Notes: generated by a model from the letters alone, not told the origin. A DNA stretch of 64,000 nucleotides from Capra hircus (GCF_001704415.2 NC_030814.1:76935121-76999120), one strand, 5' to 3'. Positions 1 through 11,431 are shown, numbered from the stretch's first letter. A program made the numbers and translations.

Positions 1-96
1 CCAGGGGATCTTCCCAACCCAGGGATTGAATCCATGTCTCTTATGTCTCCTGTATTGGCAGACGGGTTCTTTACCACGATGCCACCTGGGAAGCCC
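1..96 (-). mobile_element. Bov-tA SINE, cut by window edge
   Basis: Antisense copy of the ruminant tRNA-headed SINE. The tRNA-derived head reads on the minus strand and ends in the usual start of the element near position 96. Only the head and the beginning of the Bov-A body lie inside the window; the rest lies to the left. Confidence 0.85.
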
Positions 97-985
97 TATA
101 TTAGCCTGCAGGGTACCAAAGCCATCAAATTTATAGACCTGGGTCTTTGATAGTCTTGAAACTCAGAAAACTTGAAGTCCCTGTACACAAAAACTGAAAG
201 TTGAAAACATTTCAGATTATTTGACCCTAAAAAGAAAGATGAGCTATTATTCAGTCACCATATTTGTAGAAGGTATCCTCTATTCTATAGCTACTGAGCT
301 GCATGTTTTTTAAGAGTCAGTGTTATGCAGGAACCTGTTTTTTGTGAGACTCCAGTGTGAAAGGCACAATACATCAGATTTAATTGGATATCCTGATGTA
401 TTCAAAGAAACCAGTGTCCCCATTCTTTTCCTATGGATAGGAAAGAATGTCAGCAACAAGCTATACATGTTAAACCTTTTCATTTACTTAGCAAGTAGGG
501 GCATCCCTAGTATAAGCTCTTGTTTCTGATGAACTTGTAGTAGATGTACTATATCATCAAACTGGCTAGAAAATAATTCAATAAAATAGGCCTTGCTGAA
601 TTAAAGTGCAAAGGTACTGAGGAGGCTTAATGAAATAAAAGTTCTAGTTTCCTCTGTGAGGTGTCTTTGTGGTGGTGGTTCTGAGGTTTTCCACTAAGTC
701 ATATGCCAGGGAAGTCATAGTTCATTTATAACATAAAAAAAAAAATATTTGAAATGGAAATATTCTCTGAAGGACTGAGCTAGTAGTTTTATGCTATCAA
801 AACTTCTACCCTATGCGAAAGATCAATACATTTTTAAATTAGACCAGGAAACAGGTTACCTTTGCTTTTTTCTTTTTCTTACTTTGAGCAACAAGTAGCT
901 GGGGCCCAAAAATATTATACAATTTTAGGGGGTGTCAAAATTACTTAACAATGAGAAAATAGTGTAACAACTGAGGTTTTCTTGT
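97..985. other. No recognised feature
   Basis: AT-rich sequence with a short poly-A run near 736. The open frame at 320-529 is short, resembles nothing I know and has no supporting context. I see no repeat family or gene here. Confidence 0.55.
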
Positions 986-995
986 ACCTCTGAAG

Positions 996-1192
996 GTCTT
1001 CCCTGGTGGCTCAGAGGTTAAAGTGTCTGCCTCCAATGTGGGAGACCTGGGTTCAATCCCTGGGTTGGGAAGACCCCCTGGAGAAGGAAATGGCAACCCA
1101 CTCCAGTATTCTTGCCTGGAGAATCCCATGGACAGAGGAGCCTGGTAGGCTACAGTCCACTGGGTCAGACACGACTGAGCAACTTCACTTTC
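996..1192 (+). mobile_element. Bov-tA SINE with TSD
   Basis: Complete Bov-tA: tRNA-derived head with a recognisable B-box-like segment (GGTTCAATCC), then the Bov-A body ending in the CACGACTGAGC-type tail. It is bounded by 10-bp direct repeats with one mismatch, ACCTCTGAAG at 986-995 and ACCTCTGAGG at 1193-1202, as expected for target-primed insertion. The short open frames over it are by-products. Confidence 0.95.
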
Positions 1193-1329
1193 ACCTCTGA
1201 GGATTCTCATTCCATCCTGATCAAGGTCAAGTTCCTTTGGATTCCTCCTGTCTGTTCCTATCAAAGTCGCTGAAACCTGAATGTTTTATGTCACAAATTT
1301 CATCTCCACTTGTAAACAAATTTTTCACT

Positions 1330-1982
1330 TTTAAAAAAAATTGGAATGTAATTGCTTTACAATGTTGTGGTAGTTTCTGCTGTACAACATTGTGAAGTAG
1401 CCATCAGTTCAGTTCAGTTCAGTCGCTCAGTCATGTCTGACTCCTTGAATCGCAGCATGCCAGGCCTCCCTGTCCATCACCAGTTCCCAGAGTTCACTCA
1501 GATTCATGTCCATCGAGTCAGTGATGCCATCCAGCCATCTCATCCTCTGTTGTCCCCTTCTCCTCCTGCCCCCAATCCCTCCCAGCATCAAAGTCTTTTC
1601 CAATGAGTCAACACTTTGCATGAGGTGGCCAAAGTACTGGAGTTTCAGCTTTAGCATCGTTCCTTCCAAAGAAATCCCAGGGTTGATCTCCTTCAGAATG
1701 TACATATATCCTTCCCTCTTGAGCCTTCCTCCCACTACCCACCACATCCCACCCAGCTTGGTCATCACAGAGTGCTGAGCTGAGCTCACTGTGTTATACA
1801 GCAGTTTCCCACTAGCTTTGTGTTTTACATGTGGTAGTGTATATATGTTAATGCTATTCTCTTAATCCATCCCCCTGGTCCTTCCTCTTACCATGTGAAC
1901 AAGTCCACCAGTGCTCTGTATTTGTATCTCTGTTCGTGTCCTGCAAATAGTTTCATCAGTACCATTTTTCTCGATTCTGTGT
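1330..1982 (-). mobile_element. Old L1 3' UTR fragment, interrupted
   Basis: The flanks at 1330-1403 and 1698-1982 join into the antisense 3' UTR of an L1 subfamily common in cetartiodactyls. Recognisable parts are the 'tttacaatgttgtg' stretch, a C-rich polypyrimidine block and the 'catggtagtgtatatatg'-like stretch. The match is from memory of the family, so the subfamily is not assigned. A BovB tail fragment separates the two halves. Confidence 0.7.
1404..1697 (-). mobile_element. BovB 3' fragment nested in L1 3' UTR
   Basis: 5'-truncated BovB, antisense. It starts with the diagnostic GTTCAGTTCAG tail repeats and runs back to the region coding the BovB C-terminal end (residues like RRRGQQRMRWLDGITDSMD on the minus strand). 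The two sides of the host L1 rejoin without an obvious long TSD. Confidence 0.9.
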
Positions 1983-3561
1983 TATTGTTGTTCAGCTTCT
2001 CACATGTGTCCAACTCTTTGAAACCCCACGGACTGCAGCATACCAGCCTGCAATGTCCTTCACTGTCTTGAAGTTTGCTCAAACTCACGTCTATGAGTTG
2101 GTGATACCATCTAACCATCTCATCCTCTGTTGTCCCCTTCTCCTCCCACCTTCAACCTCTCTCAGCATCAGAGTCCTTTCCAATGAGTCAACGTTTTGCA
2201 TCAGGTGACCAAAGTATTGGAGCTTCAGCTTCAGTATCAGTCCTTCCAATGAATAGTCAGGGTTGATTTTCTTTAGGATTGACTGGTTTGATCTCCTTGC
2301 TGTCCAAGGAACTCTCAAGAGTCTTCTCCAGCACCACAGTTTGAAGGCATCAATTCTTCAGTGTTCAGCATTTTTTATTGTCCAGCTCTCACATCCATAC
2401 ATGATGTGGAAAAAAACATAGCTTTGGCTATAAAGACCTTTGTAGGCAAAGTAATATCTCTGCCTTTTAATATACTGTCTAGGTTTGTCACAGCTTTTCT
2501 TCCAAAGAGCAAGCATCTTTTAATTTCATGGCTGCACTCACCATCTACAGTGGTTTTGGGGCCCCCCAAAATAAAGTCTGTCATTGTTTCCTTTTCTCCC
2601 CCATCTATTTGCTATGAAATGGTGGGACTGGATGCCATGATCTTCGCTTTTTGAATGATGAGTTTTAAGTCATCATTTACATGTGGTAGTGTATATATGT
2701 CAGTGCTATATATGTAGTGTGTATCTGTCACTCTCCTCTTTCACTTCCATCAAGAGGCTCTGCAGTCTCTTCACTTTCTGCTTTTAGGGTAGTTTCATCT
2801 GCATATCTGAGGTTATTGATATTTCTCCCTGCAATCTTGATTCCAGCTCATGAGTCATCCAGCCTAGCATTTTGCGTGATGTACTCTGCATATAAATTAA
2901 ATAAGCAGGGTGATAATATACAACCTTGATGTATTCCTTTCCCAATTTTGAACCAGTTGATTGTTCCATGTCCAATTTTAACTATCACTTTTTGACCTGC
3001 ATGCAGGTTTCTCATGAGGCAGGTAAGGTGGCCTGGTATTTCCATCTTTTTAAAAATTTTCCACAGTTTGTTGTGATCCACACAAAGTCTTTAGCATAGT
3101 CAATACAGCAGAAGTAGATTTTTTTCTGGAATTCCCTTGCTTTTTCTATGATCTAGTAGATGTTGACAGTGTATGTCTGGTTCCTCTGCCTTTTCTAAAT
3201 CCGGCTTGTACATCTGGAATTCTCGGTTCACGTACTGTTGAAGCCTTGATGGATTTGGAGCATTACCTTGCTAGAATGTAAAATGAGTGCAATTGAGCAG
3301 TAGTCTGAACATTCTTTGGTGTTGCTCTCTTTTGAGATTAGAATGAAAACTGACCTTCCTCTCCTGTGGCCACCACTCAATTTTCCAAATTTGCTGGCAT
3401 ATTGAATGAAGCATTTTAATATCAACATCTTTTAGGACTTGAAATAACTCAGCTGGAATTCCATCACCTCCACTAGTTTTGTTCACAGTAATGTTTCCGA
3501 AGGCCTCCTTGACTTCACACTCCAGGATGGCTGGCTTGAGGTGAGTGAACCACACCATCAT
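1983..3561 (-). mobile_element. BovB LINE, 5'-truncated
   Basis: Antisense BovB of about 1.58 kb covering the 3' end back through the RT domain. Minus-strand frames at 2091-2318, 2848-3081 and 3271-3600 give BovB-like segments such as KINPDYSLEGLILKLKLQYF and GIHQGCILSPCLFNLYAEY. The reading frame is broken several times. It lies directly next to the old L1 3' UTR on its left. An extra piece at 2671-2727 interrupts it. Confidence 0.95.
2671..2727. repeat. L1-3'UTR-like insert inside BovB
   Basis: Where other BovB copies run straight from the 'gagctttaagccaac' region into 'cactctcctctttcac', this copy has about 55 extra bases. Positions 2676-2708 match 1824-1857 (old L1 3' UTR) over about 33 bp with two mismatches. 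It looks like a filler copied from nearby L1 sequence, or a separate small L1 scrap. Confidence 0.6.
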
Positions 3562-5195
3562 TTTTATCCTTGTGGAGCAGAAAATCACATTTGAGGGCAC
3601 CTATAGCCTAACTGTTACCCTACATATTTATGACAGAGGCCATAGGGAGCTTTAGTATTCTGGTAAATTATTTCAGTGAATATTGGTTACAAGGTTTTTC
3701 TTTTTTTTGATTTAACATGTGTGTCTGAGGTTAACTGGAAAAGAAATGAAATAGCATGTTTATATTGGGAGAGAACAAATGAATATTTTTCAAAACACCC
3801 TCAGGGCTTCACTGGCGTCTCTTTTGCTACCTGGATCTACCTGTATTGTAGATACAGAGCATCTTAAGTAAATCATCTACCTCTGGAAAAGTTTTGCGTC
3901 ATAAACCATTTTTGAAGTACTGCTGAAAACCATGAAATCTCCCACTTTCTCAAACCTGCACAACTGTGCACTTGCAGATCTGCTAAAGGAAGGGGAGTTC
4001 AGTTGTCTAAAATTAAAACATGGTAACTTTGAGCAAATTATTTAATCTTCCTTTTACTTATATGGGTAGAATGATAGTATCTACTTGTAAGTTTATGATT
4101 ATGATTAAGGCAAAATAGTGCATTTTGCTTAGATATAAAATTCAAAGTCAAAAATAAATTTTTAAAGTTTTGTATCTCATGAATTAATTCTTATATTTAA
4201 AATAATGCTGTAAACTATTTAAATATCTGTTCTGATGGTAGCGGGACTAATAGAATTGATAAGAAGGATAAAGATATTTCTGTTTTTATGCAAAATTAAT
4301 AGCATCCTACAAAATGAATTAAATTCAGCTTGTGAACACAAAGATGGAAATTTCAATGCTCTTTAAAGCAAATTTTTAACGAAGACCTTGCTGTTGTTTG
4401 ATTTCTATGAGAAGCTTACATTATGAGATGCTCTTTGACATGGCAGTGCGCCTGTCACTTTTGATATCAAGTTACTTTTTGACTTTTTCACTGAGGGACA
4501 ATAAATGACTCAAAAAGGTATACTGACTCAAAATAGTTGTAATCAGAACCAAAGTTCCCCTTACCAGAGGAAACTGGGCAAGAGACACCAGAATTCTATA
4601 CACCTCCTCTAGTTCATTCCAATATGGTTATTTTATTTCTTAGTTCCTAGTGTTTTTTGGTGCGCATTGGTGTCCTTGAATGATACGGAGTGCATCTCCA
4701 GTGGATAGCTGGAGAATGACCATGTCCCTAAGGGTCTGTTTTAGATTTTAAAATCTACATACCCAACACCTCTGAAGATCTGTGAGCTTTCCACGTGGAA
4801 CAATGAAACAGTTACAGCCCTCTCTGCCCTAGGGCTGTCATGGTGACAACATAGTACCACTCCAGTCCAACTGGTAGTTAGCGTAACGGCAAAGCCACAT
4901 GAGGCATTTCACAGAAAGAGGCTTACTTTTCAGTTTAGCTATATAAAACCTTGCTCTAAAAAAAGCTCAAAAAATGTTTTATTTCTCCCTATTTCAGGGT
5001 GCAGAAAGAAGCAGCCTCTTTTTATTTTTCTAGTTCTGCTTTATGATGTGGTATAGCTATCCCTGGGCCAAGATTACACACCTAGGCATCCTCCTTGGCC
5101 CTTCCTTGATCCAGCTTCTAACATGTTCATTTTAAATCCCTTTAATGGCTTCTTACCTTGCACTACTTAAAATAAACTTAACTAACCAAGAACAA
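3562..5195. other. Mostly unassigned AT-rich DNA
   Basis: Apart from a probable MIR remnant at about 4015-4135, I recognise nothing here. No plausible exon with splice signals stands out. Confidence 0.5.
4015..4135 (+). mobile_element. Possible MIR remnant
   Basis: The order 'actttgagcaaattatttaat', 'cttttact', 'gggtagaatgatagtatctac' follows the MIR core and 3' part (cytoplasmic-tRNA-derived SINE). It is strongly decayed, so this is a pattern call only. Confidence 0.45.
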
Positions 5196-5197
5196 GT

Positions 5198-5340
5198 ATG
5201 GGAAGGGAGGTGGGAGGGGGGTTCATGTTTGGGAACGCATGTAAGAATTAAAGATTTTAAAATTAAAAAAATAAAAAAATTTAAAAAAAAAAGTGATTTA
5301 AGAAAAAATAAAACAACCTGAAAAGAAAAAAAAAAAAAAA
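5198..5340 (+). mobile_element. Tiny L1 3' end plus A-rich tail
   Basis: About 95 bp matches the 3' terminus of the L1 at 6.65-6.8 kb in the opposite orientation (G-rich block, then 'ttcatgtttgggaacgcatgtaagaattaaagat'). An impure poly-A tract follows to about 5340. AAGAAC occurs at both sides (near 5189 and 5338) and may be a short TSD. Confidence 0.7.
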
Positions 5341-5384
5341 GAACTCAATTTAACTGCTTCTGACTTTCTTTGCGACTTTCCTTT

Positions 5385-5600
5385 CCTTCATTCTACTCTC
5401 TTGTCAGTAAGCTTCAGGCACTCAGTCCTTTTCTGCGGTTCCAAGAACACATCAAGTGCCTTCCAACTTTAGGACCAAGTGCTGGTACTGGTTCCTTTTG
5501 CCTCAGACACTTTAAAAAGATTATAGTATGGCAGGCCTCTTCTGATCATTCAGATTTTGGCTTAAATATCCCTCAATGAAGATCATTTAGTTTAAAATAG
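5385..5600 (+). mobile_element. L2-like LINE remnant
   Basis: A degraded stretch with the word order of an L2 3' end: 'ttccaagaacacatcaagtgccttcc', 'ttccttttgcctcag', then 'cattcagattttggcttaaatatcc'. This probably explains the 69-residue frame here, which I do not consider a gene. Confidence 0.5.
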
Positions 5601-5911
5601 GATCCAGACATTAACATATGGTTTGTTTTCTATATAAAAATAGTACTTTCTATTATTCTCTTATTTTTTTTTTATTTTGTCTCCAGTCTTTCACATTAGA
5701 ATGAGAAAATATAGCAGTAAATATGTTAAGTGAAAAATTAATGAATACACTAAATTTAAAACTCTAAGTTGCTATTGGCATGGTGTTTTAATCAAAATCT
5801 TTTCAGTTGAAGGTCTTAGTTTTCTAAGACAGCTTGTGTATTTTTGTGTGTTTCAGCATAGGAACTCTCTCTGTAGAGAATGAATTAGAAATGTGTTGTA
5901 GTGAGACTGCC

Positions 5912-6090
5912 CTAGGCATCCAGTGGCTAAGATTCCATGCTCCCAGTGCAGGGGTCCTGGGTTCAATGCCTGGTCAAGGAATTAGATCCCACATGCCACA
6001 ACTAAGAGTTCTCATGCCACAACTAAAATATTTTTCTTGACACAACTAAGATGCAGCATGGCCAAATACATAAATGCTTTTAAAAAAATG
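5912..6090 (+). mobile_element. CHR-type tRNA SINE
   Basis: Cetartiodactyl CHR-family SINE. It has a tRNA-derived head with an A-box-like TGGCTAAGATT and a B-box-like GGTTCAATGCC, then the 'agatcccacatgccacaac' body and an A-rich end near 6090. It is moderately diverged, which suggests it is older than the Bov-tA copies. Confidence 0.8.
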
Positions 6091-6261
6091 TAGTTAGTGA
6101 GGATGAAAAGGGGATTTTATAAGCATGGTGTCAAACTGGATGAATTTGAAGTAATGCAAGAAGATACTGGAATGTATTTGTGAATAAAACTGTTGGTATT
6201 TGCTAATGGATTAGATGTGAGAGGCAAGGAATGAGAGGAATCAGGGATAACTTCCAAGTTT

Positions 6262-6276
6262 TTCATGGATGATCTT
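6262..6276. repeat. TSD, 3' side of L1 (15 bp)
   Basis: TTCATGGATGATCTT, identical to 10141-10155. It sits directly beside the T run that is the element's terminal poly-A on the minus strand. The last two T could belong to either. Confidence 0.9.
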
Positions 6277-6285
6277 TTTTTTTTT

Positions 6286-6649
6286 CATGGCAGTTTTGTA
6301 TTTTTGTAGAATTTCAGGAATAAACAACAACAAAAACAATACTTTCTTAAATGCAAAACAGACGACTTGCAGGAAATAGTAGGAAGTTAAATTATCTCAT
6401 ATTATGAGGCAGATATTTTTAATCTAAATGAATCTGGAGTTAATGAGAATGTGCATGGAAGTTGATAAATTATTAACTTTTCTGCTCTCATGAGGGAGGA
6501 GTTACTCCCCCCAGCCTCCAGTTCAGCCAAAACTTCAAAGAAACAAGTGGAATCAAACAAGATAGTCTGACACCTCACTTCTTATCTGCTCCTCTCACCC
6601 AGAATCCTGACACAGGGTCTTCCATTGAGAATCACTGATTGGGTCCAAT
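6286..6649 (-). other. Probable 3'-transduced flank
   Basis: About 364 bp that is not L1, lying between the L1's own A-rich end (6650-6722) and a terminal poly-A placed inside the TSD. On the minus strand the variant poly-A signal AATACA (6302-6297) lies 11 nt before the terminal A run. This is the layout of an L1 transcript that read through its own signal and carried downstream DNA from its source locus. It should be unique DNA with a second copy at the parent L1. Confidence 0.75.
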
Positions 6650-6996
6650 CTTTCTCTCTTTCTTTCTTTCTTTTTATTTTATTTTTATTTTTTAGTTTTT
6701 TATTTTTTTTAATTTTAAAATCTTTAATTCTTACATGTATTCCCAAACATGAACCCCCCTCCCACCTCCCTCCCCATAACATCTCTCTGGGTCATCCCCA
6801 TGCACCAGCCCCAAGCATGCTGTATCCTGCGTCAGACATAGACTGGCGATTCAATTCTTACATGATAGTATACATGTTGGAATGCCATTCTCCCAAATCA
6901 TCCCACCCTCTCCCTCTCCCTCTGAGTCCAAAAGTCCATTATACACATCTGTGTCTTTTTCCCTGTCTTGCATACAGGGTCGTCATTGCCATCTTC

Positions 6997-9222
6997 CTAA
7001 ATTCCATATATATGTGTTAGTACACTGTATTGGTGTTTTTCTTTCTGGCTTACTTCACTCTGTATAATCGGCTCCAGTTTCATCCATCTCATCAGAACTG
7101 ATTCAAATGAATTCTTTTTAACGGCTGAGTAATACTCCATTGTGTATATGTACCACAGCTTTCTTATCCATTCATCTGCTGATGGACATCTAGGTTGCTT
7201 CCATGTCCTGGCTATTATAAACAGTGCTGCGATGAACATTGGGGTACATGTGTCTCTTTCAATTCTGGTTTCCTCGGTGTGTATGCTCAGCAGTGGGATT
7301 GCTGGGTCATATGGTAGTTCTCTTTGCAGTTTTTTAAGGAATCTCCAGACTGTTCTCCATAGTGGCTGTACTAGTTTGCATTCCCACCAACAGTGTAGGA
7401 GGGTTCCCTTTTCTCCACACCCTCTCCAGCATTTATTGCTTGCAGATTTTTGGATCGCAGCCATTCTGACTGGTGTGAAGTGGTACCTCATTGTGGTTTT
7501 GATTTGCATTTCTCTAATAACGAGTGATGTTGAGCATCTTTTCATGTGTTTGTTAGCCATCCGTATGTCTTCTCTGGAGAAATGTCTATTTAGTTCTTTG
7601 GCCCATTTTTTGATTGGGTCGTTTATTTTTCTGGAATTGAGCTGCATAAGTTGCTTGTCTATTTTTGAGATTAGTTGTTTGTCAGTTGCTTCATTTGCTA
7701 TTATTTTCTCCCATTCAGAAGGCTGTCTTTTCACCTTGCTTATATTTTCCTTTGTTGTGCAGAAGCTTTTAATTTTAATTAGATCCCATTTGTTTATTTT
7801 TGCTTTTATTTCCAGAATTCTGGGAGGTGGATCATAGAGGATCCTGCTGTGATTTATGTCGGAGAGTGTTTTGCCTACTTTCTCCTCTAGGAGTTTTATA
7901 GTTTCTGGTCTTACATTTAGATCTTTAATCCATTTTGAGTTTATTTTGTGTATGGTGTTAGAAAGTGATCTAGTTTCATTCTTTTACAAGTGGTTGACCA
8001 GTTTTCCCAGCACCACTTGTTAAAGAGATTGTCTTTACTCCATTGTATATTCTTGCCTCCTTTGTCAAAGATAAGGTGTCCATATGTGTGTGGATTTATC
8101 TCTGGGCTTTCTATTTTGTTCCATTGATCTATATGTCTGTCTTTGTGCCAGTACCATACTGTCTTGATGACTGTGGCTTTGTAGTAGAGCCTGAAGTCAG
8201 GCAAGTTGATTCCTCCAGTTCCATTCTTCTTTCTCAAGATTGCTTTGGCAATTCGAGGTTTTTTGTATTTCCATACAAATCTTGAAATTATTTGTTCTAG
8301 TTCTGTGAAAAATATGGCTGGTAGCTTGATAGGGATTGCATTGAATTTGTAAATTGCTTTGGGTAGTATACTCATTTTCACTATATTGATTCTTCCGATC
8401 CATGAACATGGTATATTTCTCCATCTATTAGTGTCCTCTTTGATTTCTTTCATCAGTGTTTTATAGTTTTCTATATATAGGTCTTCAGTTTCTTTAGGTA
8501 GATATATTCCTAGATATTTTATTCTTTTCATTGCAATGGTGAATGGAATTGTTTCCTTAATTTCTTTTTCTACTTTCTCATTATTCGTGTATAGGAATGC
8601 AAGGGATTTCTGTGTGTTGATTTTATATCCTGCAACTTTACTATATTCATTGATGAGCTCTAGTAATTTTCTGGTGGAGTCTTTAGGGTTTTCCATGTAG
8701 AGGATCGTGTCATCTGCAAATAGTGAGTTTTACTTCTTCTTTTCCAATTTGGATTCCTTTTATTTCTTTTTCTGCTCTGATTGCTGTGGCCAAAACTTCC
8801 AGAACTATGTTGAATAGTAGCGGTGAAAGTGGGCACCCTTGTCTTGTTCCTGACTTTAGGGGAAATGCTTTCAATTTTTCACCATTGAGGATAATGTTTG
8901 CTGTGGGTTTGTCATATATAGCTTTTATTATGTTGAGGTATGTTCCTTCTATTCCTGCTTTCTGGAGAGTTTTTATCATAAATGGATGTTGAATTTTGTC
9001 AAGGGCCTTCTCTGCATCTATTGAGATAATCATATGGTTTTAATTTTTCAATTTGTTAATGTGGTGAATTACATTGATTGATTTGTGGATATTGAAGAAT
9101 CCTTGCATCCCTGGGATAAAGCCCACTTGGTCATGGTGTATGATCTTTTTAATGTGTTGTTGGATTCTGTTTGCTAGAATTTTGTTGAGGATTTTTGCAT
9201 CTATGTTCATCAGTGATATCAT
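6997..9222 (-). pseudogene. L1 ORF2 RT to C-terminus, broken
   Basis: L1 ORF2 encodes endonuclease (EN) plus RT used for target-primed reverse transcription. Present here in order on the minus strand: RT fingers (segment NIDAKILNKILANRIQQH), motif A region (IISIDAEKALDKI, catalytic Asp kept), motif B (GTRQGCPLSPLLFN), thumb and connector (to about 7941), and the Cys-rich C-terminal segment (CWRGCGEKGTLLHCWWECK). A 2-bp deletion near 8724 shifts the frame immediately before the FADD catalytic box. A 1-bp loss in an A run near 7947 stops the next segment. The DNA for FADD is still present. The endonuclease half is displaced and inverted at 9216-10140. Confidence 0.93.
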
Positions 9223-10140
9223 TCCAAGCATCTTTTCTGACCATAATGCATTAAGATTAGATCTCAATTACAGGAGAAACACTATTAAAAATTCCAACAT
9301 ATGGAGGTTGAACAACACACTTCTGGATAACCAACAAATCACAGAAGAAATCAAAAAAGAAATCAAAATATGCATAGAAACTAATGAAAATGAAAACACA
9401 ACAACCCAAAACCTGTGGGACACTATAAAAGCAGTGCTAAGAGGAAAGTTCATAGCAATAGAGGCATACCTCAAGAAACAAGAAAAAAGTCAGATAAATA
9501 ACCTAACTCTACAACTAAAGCAACTAGAAAAGGAAGAATTGGAGAACCCCAGAGTTAGTAGAAGGAAAGAAATCTTAAAAATCAGGGCAGAAATAAATGC
9601 AAAAGAAAGAAAAGAGACCATAGCAAAAATCAACAAAGCCAAAGCTGGTTCTTTGAAAGGATAAATAAAATTGACAAACCATTAGCCAGACTCATCAAGA
9701 AGCAAAGAGAGAAAAATCAAATCAATAAAATTAGAAATGAAAATGGAGAGATCACAACAGACAACACAGAAATACAAAGGATCATAAGAGACTACTATCA
9801 GCAGTTGTATGCCAATAAAATGGACAATGTGGAAGAAATGGACAAATTCTTAGAAAAGTACAATTTTCCAAAACTGAACCAGGAAGAAATAGAAAATCTT
9901 AACAGACCCATCACAAGCACGGAAATTGAAACTGTAATCAGAAATCTTCCAGCAAACAAAAGCCCAGGTCCAGACGGCTTCACAGCTGAATTCTACCAAA
10001 AATTTCGAGAAGAGCTAACACCTATCCTCCTCAAACTCTTCCAGAAAATTGCAGAGGAAGGTAAACTTCCAAACTCATTCTATGAGGCCACCATCAGCCT
10101 AATACCAAAACCTGACAAAGATGTCACAAAAAAAGAAAAC
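9216..10140 (+). pseudogene. L1 ORF2 inverted 5' segment
   Basis: Codes on the plus strand from the end of the EN domain (SDHNALRLDLNYRR, the SDH box with catalytic His) through the inter-domain region to the first RT motif (NKSPGPDGFTAEFYQKF) and KPDKDVTKKEN at 10140. The next residues of ORF2, ISLMNIDAK, start the minus-strand part at the junction near 9216-9222. The two parts are therefore nearly contiguous in ORF2, as expected for twin priming. A 1-bp deletion near 9648 breaks the frame. Confidence 0.93.
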
Positions 10141-10155
10141 TTCATGGATGATCTT
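10141..10155. repeat. TSD, 5' side of L1 (15 bp)
   Basis: TTCATGGATGATCTT, identical to 6262-6276. Host sequence (aacatttgtgagc) follows on the right. Confidence 0.9.
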
Positions 10156-10605
10156 AACATTTGTGAGCAAGTCCTTATGGATTAGTAAAGTGATCAGGAT
10201 TCCTAAGCCTGTTAACTTAAGATTATAAATAACAATGTAATTTTGAAAATTACCAATTTATTCAAGGTGTTCAATTTACTCCAGGCACAGAGTAGAGACA
10301 GAGAAGAGAAAGAAGCTGAAGATATCCTAGGTCACTCTAACATTTGAAGATCAGTAACAGAAGGAGGAGGCAGCAAAAGACATAAAATAAAATATTTAGG
10401 TTGCATTATTTTAGGCCAATGGTATTCCAGCCTGAACATGAAGCTCTTTTCTCTTAGCCTCTTGGGGCTATAAAAAAGAAAATTGGAAAGACATGTGAAT
10501 TCTTTGTCAACAGATAGCTATAGTGTACCCAAGAGTGTATAGTTAGTATAATGAAGCACCTATGGCTACTCTCACCCACTTCTTCACATTTTTAGCTTAT
10601 AACGA
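10156..10605. other. No recognised feature
   Basis: Continuation of the locus into which the L1 inserted. Purine-rich and without a recognised repeat or gene. Confidence 0.5.
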
Positions 10606-10720
10606 GGAGGGCATGGCAACATTCTTGCCTGATGAATCCCCATGGACAGAGGAGCCTGGCGGGCTACAGTCCATGGGATTACAAACAGTCAGACACGACT
10701 GAGCAGCTAAGGACAGAATA
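10606..10720 (+). mobile_element. Bov-A SINE body fragment
   Basis: Starts inside the body ('gagggcatggcaacattc') and ends with the normal 'cagacacgactgagcagc' tail. The tRNA head is missing, so this is a 5'-truncated copy. Confidence 0.85.
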
Positions 10721-11431
10721 GCACAAGGCTGTTTGACCCTCACTGAACTTTTACTTTGTAATATCTGAAATATTACCTGCTTAGTTTCCATGCAGTGTGA
10801 AAGATATCAGACATTTTTTCTCTTGTCCTCAAGTGATGGCCAATACCCAACGCTGAAGACAAATGCTCTAAATACTGGACATTTATTTCCATGAATGGCT
10901 TCCTAAGAGCCATCAGTACAAAACAAACTTCCACAGTCACTGTAAGAAGAGGGCTGAGGAAAAAATGGGGTATCCTTAGTCTTTTGTGCAGTATAGCATT
11001 CTTGGAGAAAGCTATTGTCTCTCCTACCTGAATCCAATGGAATGAGTTCCAAGAGAATCGCTTCCAAAGACTGGGGTACCCAAAATAAGGAGACAATTTT
11101 TCCCCGGTTGGAATTTTTCTTAGTGAATTTCTTGATATGGAACCTTACCTTGTGCCTCTCTGAGCAGGAGAAAATGGAAAGAAATGAGTATGTAAATGAT
11201 TCTAATTTCTTCCATGGCAAGGATATATGAGTTTCCTGTGGAACAACTGGGCACTATGGCAATGCTGCTTGATAAGTTCTGTTCTGGTACAGGCTATTCA
11301 AGAAATATTTTATATTCCTTTCTTCTGCATAGGCCTTTCAACTCCCTTTGCATCCATAGAAGATAATCTATTCTAAAGTGTTTCATTTTTAGTGCCCATA
11401 TCTTTAGTACTTCCCTTCTCCAGTTAGTTAT
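10721..11431. other. No recognised feature
   Basis: Several overlapping short frames on both strands (about 100 residues), none with recognisable motifs. I see no repeat family. Confidence 0.5.

Larger units (their letters stand above)
6277..10140 (-). mobile_element. L1 with 5' inversion and 3' transduction
   Basis: One retrotransposition unit in minus orientation, bounded by perfect 15-bp TSDs. Read on the minus strand from the right it contains three parts. First is an inverted ORF2 segment (10140-9222, coding on plus). Second is ORF2 from the RT fingers to the C-terminus plus 3' UTR and impure poly-A (9222-6650). Third is a non-L1 tail (6649-6286) ending in a second, terminal poly-A (6285-6277). 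In element orientation the target reads GTT/AAGATC, close to the L1 endonuclease preference TT/AAAA. ORF2 has only small frameshifts, so the copy is fairly recent. Confidence 0.93.

Noticed and set aside
996..1192. tRNA gene from the B-box-like motif in Bov-tA copies
   Set aside because: The tRNA-derived heads are SINE promoters with no cloverleaf-compatible acceptor stem, and each continues into the Bov-A body.
7142..7837. 231-residue plus-strand frame
   Set aside because: It is antisense to L1 ORF2 coding on minus (CWRGCGEKG, KRQPSEWEK). The hydrophobic look comes from the reverse complement of A-rich codons.
9074..9664. Frame that begins in antisense L1 and ends in sense L1
   Set aside because: Its first 45 or so residues are antisense shadow up to the inversion junction near 9220. 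Only the part after that is real ORF2, so it is not a fusion protein.
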